A stretch of DNA of 26,166 bases from CAZXVW01 sp964644025. Its GTDB lineage: Bacteria; Acidobacteriota; Terriglobia; Bryobacterales; Bryobacteraceae. The DNA lies in contig CAZXVW010000037.1 in assembly GCA_964644025.1 (NCBI GenBank), positions 1 through 26,166 of the forward strand, written 5' to 3'. Below, piece after piece: positions 22,300-26,166 of this stretch (its first letter is position 1; the number at the start of each line of letters is the position of its first letter). The notes under the pieces were generated by a model that was not told the origin of the DNA, made no database searches, and saw only the letters and a program-made list of their open reading frames with translations. The translations under genes and the position numbers were made by a program.

Positions 22300-23921
22300 C
22301 CGGCGGCGTGGTTTCCTCCTTGGGTAAGGGGATTGCCGCGGCCTCGATCGGGTGCCTGCTGGAGAGCCGGGGCTTCACGGTCACGCTGCAGAAGATGGAT
22401 CCGTATCTGAATGTCGACCCGGGCACGATGAGCCCGTTCCAGCACGGCGAGGTCTTCGTCACCGACGATGGGGCCGAGACGGATCTCGATCTCGGCCACT
22501 ACGAACGCTTCACCCACGCCAAGCTAACCCAAAAGAACAACCTGACCTCCGGCCGGGTTTACGAGCACATCATCTTCCGCGAGCGCCGCGGCGACTACCT
22601 CGGCAAGACCGTCCAGGTCATCCCGCACGTCACCGACGAAATCAAGGCCTGGGCGCGCCGCGTCGGCGACGGCGTCGACGTTGTCATCATCGAGATCGGC
22701 GGCACCGTCGGCGATATCGAGTCCCTCCCGTTCATGGAGGCCATTCGTCAGTTGCGCCACGAGCTCGGCCGCCAGAACTCAATGCACGCCCACGTCACCC
22801 TGGTACCGTGGATCGCCGCCGCCCAAGAGCTGAAAACCAAGCCCACCCAGCACAGCGTCAAGGAGCTTCGCGCCATCGGCATCCAGCCGGAGATGCTGCT
22901 GTGCCGCTCCGAGCGTCCGCTTCCCGATGAGGTCAAGGCCAAGATCGCCCTGTTCTGTGACGTGGATCAGGCAGCCGTGATCACGGCCAAGGATGTCGCC
23001 TCTGTCTACGAAGTCCCCCTCGTGTTCGCCGACCAGGGCGTGGACGAAGCGGTCCTGCGGCTGCTGGGCTTGGAGTCGCGTGCCCACGAAGCCAGGCTGG
23101 ACCGCTGGAGGAACATGGTCCATCGCCTGAAGAACCCCGCCGGGGAGGTCCACATCGGCCTGGTGGGGAAGTACGTCGAGTACGAGGACTCTTACAAGAG
23201 CCTCAACGAGGCCCTGCTGCACGGAGGGCTGGCCCACGACCGGAGGACCAGGATTACCTGGATTGAAGCCGAGGATCTCGACTGGCCGGGTTGCGCGGAG
23301 CGTCTCAAGCATTATGACGGCATCCTGGTGCCGGGCGGGTTCGGCAAGCGCGGCGTGGCGGGAATGATCCACGCCATCCGTTACGCCCGCCAGTACAAAG
23401 TCCCTTGTTTCGGCATCTGCCTTGGCATGCAGACCATGGTCATCGAGTTCGCCCGGAATGTCTGCGGCCTCGCCGAAGCCGACTCGACCGAGTTCAACCA
23501 GTCCACGCCCTACCGCGTCATCTATAAGCTCCGTGAACTGAAGGGGGTGGATGAGCTCGGCGGGACGATGCGGCTGGGGGCTTACCCCTGCCGGCTGGCG
23601 GAAGGCAGTTTCGCCCGCCAGGCTTACGGCGTCGCCGAAATCAGTGAACGCCATCGTCACCGCTACGAGTTCAACCGCGAGTTCGAGCCGATTTTGACCA
23701 GGCACGGGCTTCGTCTCACCGGCGAGACCCCGGACGGGGTCTACGTCGAAATCTGCGAGATCCCGGACCATCCCTGGTTCCTGGGCTGCCAGTTCCATCC
23801 GGAGTTCAAGTCCAAACCACTCGAACCGCATCCCTTGTTCCGGGCCTTCATTGGAGCCGCCATCCAGCACCGCGCCAAGAGACTGGCCGGAGCGGCGGTG
23901 GCCCAGGAGACTTCCGCCTGA
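22278..23921 (+). CDS. pyrG: CTP synthase
   Basis: The enzyme makes CTP from UTP, ATP and glutamine. The 547 residues match the family length. The N-terminal amidoligase domain (about 1-270) has YIFVTGGVVSSLGKGIAA, KMDPYLNVDPGTMSPFQHGE and EIGGTVGDIES. The C-terminal class I glutaminase domain (about 290-535) has the nucleophile C381 in FGICLGMQ and the His/Glu pair H507 and E509 in QFHPEFKSKP. The start ATG 22278 lies inside the end of kdsB, with AAGGGCGAGGA just upstream. It is placed between two Kdo genes, one of which consumes CTP. Confidence 0.98.
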   Translation: MAKYIFVTGGVVSSLGKGIAAASIGCLLESRGFTVTLQKMDPYLNVDPGTMSPFQHGEVFVTDDGAETDLDLGHYERFTHAKLTQKNNLTSGRVYEHIIFRERRGDYLGKTVQVIPHVTDEIKAWARRVGDGVDVVIIEIGGTVGDIESLPFMEAIRQLRHELGRQNSMHAHVTLVPWIAAAQELKTKPTQHSVKELRAIGIQPEMLLCRSERPLPDEVKAKIALFCDVDQAAVITAKDVASVYEVPLVFADQGVDEAVLRLLGLESRAHEARLDRWRNMVHRLKNPAGEVHIGLVGKYVEYEDSYKSLNEALLHGGLAHDRRTRITWIEAEDLDWPGCAERLKHYDGILVPGGFGKRGVAGMIHAIRYARQYKVPCFGICLGMQTMVIEFARNVCGLAEADSTEFNQSTPYRVIYKLRELKGVDELGGTMRLGAYPCRLAEGSFARQAYGVAEISERHRHRYEFNREFEPILTRHGLRLTGETPDGVYVEICEIPDHPWFLGCQFHPEFKSKPLEPHPLFRAFIGAAIQHRAKRLAGAAVAQETSA

Positions 23922-23922
23922 A

Positions 23923-24750
23923 GTGCCTGTGCGAGTTGAAGTTACAACACCATCCGGCGCGGCTGTCGTCTTCGGCGGCGGGGGGCCCCTGGCGCTTATC
24001 GCCGGACCCTGCGTCATCGAGAGCGAGGAGCATGTGCACTACCTCGCCCGCGAGATCCGCCGGATTGCCGGGCCGTTCGTCTTCAAAGCCTCCTTTGACA
24101 AGGCCAACCGCAGCAGCCTCCAGTCCTATCGGGGCCCTGGGCTGAAGGAGGGATTGAGAATCCTGGCGGGGCTCAAGGCGGAAGGCTACTCCATCTTGAC
24201 CGATATCCATGAAGCTTCCCAGGCCGAGCCGGCAGCCGCGGTGGCCGACATTCTCCAGATCCCCGCGTTTCTCTGCCGCCAGACCGACTTGCTGCTGGCG
24301 GCGGGCCGCACGCAGCGCGCGGTCAACATCAAGAAAGGCCAGTTCCTGGCGCCCGAGGACATGCGCCTGGCGGCTGAAAAAGTGGCTTCGACCGGCAATG
24401 CGCGGATCCTGCTTACGGAGCGGGGAACCAGTTTCGGCTATCACAACCTGGTGGTCGACATGAGGTCGCTCGCCATCATGCGGGAGATCGGCTTCCCCGT
24501 CATTTTCGATGCGACCCACAGTGTCCAGCTTCCGGGCGGTGCCGGGACGGTCTCCGGTGGCCAGCCCGAGTTTATCGAGACGCTTGCCCGCGCTGCCGTG
24601 GGCGCCGGCATTGACGGCTTGTTCATCGAGGTGCACGATGATCCGCCCCGGGCGCTCTCCGACGGCGCCAACGCGCTTCATCTGGACCGCCTGGGTGCTC
24701 TTATCGGCAAGCTGCGGGCGCTCGATGGTGTGGTCAACAAGCCCGGGTAG
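23923..24750 (+). CDS. kdsA: 3-deoxy-8-phosphooctulonate synthase
   Basis: The enzyme condenses phosphoenolpyruvate with arabinose-5-phosphate to Kdo-8-phosphate. Recognisable segments are LIAGPCVIESEEH, KASFDKANRSS, LTDIHEASQ, IPAFLCRQTDLL, NIKKGQFLAPED, FDATHSVQLPGG and FIEVHDDPP. The Cys in AGPCVIES, together with the His of DATHS, Glu of IEVHDDP and Asp of LSDGAN, is the ligand set of the metal-dependent KdsA class (Aquifex type); E. coli KdsA has Asn at the Cys position. GTG 23923 follows the pyrG stop by one base and gives 275 residues; GTG 23929 is also possible. It is the last gene of the operon, followed by a terminator. Confidence 0.95.
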   Translation: MPVRVEVTTPSGAAVVFGGGGPLALIAGPCVIESEEHVHYLAREIRRIAGPFVFKASFDKANRSSLQSYRGPGLKEGLRILAGLKAEGYSILTDIHEASQAEPAAAVADILQIPAFLCRQTDLLLAAGRTQRAVNIKKGQFLAPEDMRLAAEKVASTGNARILLTERGTSFGYHNLVVDMRSLAIMREIGFPVIFDATHSVQLPGGAGTVSGGQPEFIETLARAAVGAGIDGLFIEVHDDPPRALSDGANALHLDRLGALIGKLRALDGVVNKPG

Positions 24751-24764
24751 TTTCGGGAACGGGC

Positions 24765-24787
24765 ATCGCCGGCCGGGTGGTTTTTTT
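24765..24787 (+). terminator. Intrinsic terminator after kdsA
   Basis: ATCGCC (24765-24770) pairs with GGTGGT (24776-24781), allowing two G-U pairs, across a five-base loop, followed directly by six more T. It lies 15 bases after the kdsA stop. Confidence 0.6.
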
Positions 24788-24930
24788 CCGGCTTCTTCAG
24801 AAAGAATTCAGGTGGCGTCGCTACCATTAGAAGGGAGGCTTGCGAATGCCATCGAGGGGGATCGTCACTTTGCGGGATGAACGGTGCATGACCGGCCTCA
24901 TGGATCAGGGCGGCGGAAACAGGACCATTG

Positions 24931-26166
24931 ATGACTTTGTCAGGAATGCGAACGCGCAGGTGCAAATGCAAGACGCTGATGTTGACTATGACCGCTCTGT
25001 TGACGCTGGCGCCAGCCGCCCCGGCGGAGTCAGCCGCTGTTGTCATCGCCGGCCCGACGACCCATCCCATCCGTGTCGATGGTGTCTTGGATGAGCCGGT
25101 TTGGGAGCAGGCCGGCGTCATCCCGGATCTGACCCAACAAGAACCCCACCCCGGCCAGCCGACGCCCTTCCACACCAAGGTGCTCTTGCTTGCGGACAAG
25201 GAAAGCCTCTACGTGGGCTTCATTTGTCACGACCCGGAGCCCCGCCGCATTGCCGTGCATACGCTGCAGCGCGACGGGAATCTCGACGGCGACGACGCCG
25301 TGGGGATCGTGCTCGATACTTTTGGCGACCGCCGGCGGGGGTATTTCTTCGTGATCAACGCAGCCGGGGCCCGCTTGGACGGCCTTATCTCGGGCAACGG
25401 CAGGCCCTCGACAGACTGGGATGGGATCTGGACGGCCAAGACCCGGCGCACGCGGGACGGCTGGACGGCGGAGATCCGCATCCCCGCCCAAACGCTTCAC
25501 TTCACGGCGGGGCGGGACCGCTGGGGCTTCAACGTGGAGCGCCAGGTGGCCCGGACCCGCCTCGTTCTCCGCTGGCAAGGCACTACCTTCGACTCGCAAT
25601 TCTTCGACCTGCGCCGGGCCGGCTGGCTCGAAGGCGTGGGCAGCCTCCACCAGGGAGTGGGGCTGAGCGTGAGCCCCTATTGGCTGGCCCGGACGGGAAC
25701 AAGACTTCGCGGCAACCCGCGAACGTTTCAGGGAGACCTCGGCGGGGACATCACCTACAACCTCACTCCCGACATTACCGGGGTGGTGACCATCAATACC
25801 GATTTCGCCGAGACCGAGGTCGACACCCGCCAGATCAATCTCACCCGGTTTCCGCTCTTCTTCCCCGAGAAGCGGCAATTCTTCCTGGAGGGTTCCAGTC
25901 TGTTCTCCTTCGGCAGCGGCTTGAGCCGGGATTTCCTCCCGTTTTTCTCGCGGCGCGTCGGACTGTACCACGGCCGCCAAGTGCCGCTGCTGGCAGGCGT
26001 GAAGGTGCTCGGCCAGACGGGGCGGTGGGGAGTCGCCGTGCTGGACACCTCGCTCGGAGAAACTGATCTCACTGCCGGCACGAACCTGTTCGCCGGGCGG
26101 ATGACCTACGACGTGGATAAGCACCTCACCGTCGGCACCATCGCTACCAACGGCGATCCCGACGGG
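24931..26166 (+). CDS. CBM9-like / DUF5916 outer-membrane protein (3' end cut by window)
   Basis: The frame is open from ATG 24931 to the window edge (412 codons). It starts with a basic n-region (MRTRRCKCK), a hydrophobic segment (LMLTMTALLTLAPAAPA) and an AES/ESA cleavage region. A carbohydrate-binding family 9-like domain follows (about residues 45-215: IRVDGVLDEPVWEQAG, LYVGFICHDPEP, DGDDAVGIVLDTFGD, GWTAEIRIPAQTL). The DUF5916 region comes next with its hallmark LTRFPLFFPEKRQFFLEGSS. Full-length members are about 700-900 residues and are predicted outer-membrane barrels, common in Bacteroidota and Acidobacteriota. AGGA six bases before ATG 24931 supports the start; ATG 24946 is an alternative. 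The ligand is unknown. Confidence 0.88.
   Translation, partial: MTLSGMRTRRCKCKTLMLTMTALLTLAPAAPAESAAVVIAGPTTHPIRVDGVLDEPVWEQAGVIPDLTQQEPHPGQPTPFHTKVLLLADKESLYVGFICHDPEPRRIAVHTLQRDGNLDGDDAVGIVLDTFGDRRRGYFFVINAAGARLDGLISGNGRPSTDWDGIWTAKTRRTRDGWTAEIRIPAQTLHFTAGRDRWGFNVERQVARTRLVLRWQGTTFDSQFFDLRRAGWLEGVGSLHQGVGLSVSPYWLARTGTRLRGNPRTFQGDLGGDITYNLTPDITGVVTINTDFAETEVDTRQINLTRFPLFFPEKRQFFLEGSSLFSFGSGLSRDFLPFFSRRVGLYHGRQVPLLAGVKVLGQTGRWGVAVLDTSLGETDLTAGTNLFAGRMTYDVDKHLTVGTIATNGDPDG

Noticed and set aside
22779..24017. 412-codon minus-strand frame opposite pyrG
   Set aside because: Antisense shadow of a highly conserved gene.
25030..26124. 364-codon minus-strand frame at the right edge
   Set aside because: The plus strand carries the DUF5916 protein with its signal peptide and hallmark motif; the antisense frame shows none.

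Overview
The window looks like a piece of chromosome from a GC-rich, diderm bacterium of the Acidobacteriota, most likely the Bryobacterales/Solibacter side. The support is two tandem VWFA proteins of the acidobacterial type, a CBM9/DUF5916 outer-membrane protein, Solibacter-like small hypothetical proteins, and complete Kdo and heptose steps of lipopolysaccharide synthesis. There are no insertion sequences, phage genes, CRISPR arrays or rRNA. Coding density is high and most of the window is housekeeping or envelope biology, so I read it as core genome and not as a mobile island.

Layout, left to right. A tRNA-Ala(CGC) on the minus strand diverges from a SAM methyltransferase. A minus-strand tatA/B-tatC pair follows, in which both proteins carry unusually long acidic, disordered extensions; a small basic coiled-coil protein lies downstream. 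Divergent from tat is a plus-strand inner-core LPS cluster: heptosyltransferase II, a degenerate RfaE2-like nucleotidyltransferase, heptosyltransferase I and an isoprenylcysteine-methyltransferase-like membrane protein. Next come a MutT-type Nudix hydrolase, a secreted hypothetical protein, a large molybdopterin oxidoreductase that may be leaderless, and a small exported protein.

The middle holds a 506-base, hairpin-rich intergenic region ahead of a DksA/TraR zinc-finger gene, then pgeF (minus), a YggX iron-trafficking protein, and an AAA+ ATPase divergent from an orphan secretin-like protein. After these are a two-domain SIS protein, and a coupled DegT aminotransferase plus Gfo/Idh/MocA dehydrogenase pair that probably makes or modifies an amino sugar.

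The right third has a minus-strand operon of two VWFA proteins and a Trp/Arg-rich 69-residue protein. Its promoter appears to overlap the divergent promoter of kdsB-pyrG-kdsA. In that operon CTP synthase sits between the Kdo synthase and the CTP-consuming CMP-Kdo synthetase and overlaps kdsB. The window ends inside a DUF5916 outer-membrane protein gene.

The genes are tied together mainly by envelope assembly: heptose and Kdo for the LPS core, Tat export, a secretin, sugar amination and surface or periplasmic VWFA proteins. The least explained items are the acidic Tat extensions, the degenerate nucleotidyltransferase between two heptosyltransferases, the ATPase/secretin pair and the structured region before the DksA-like gene.
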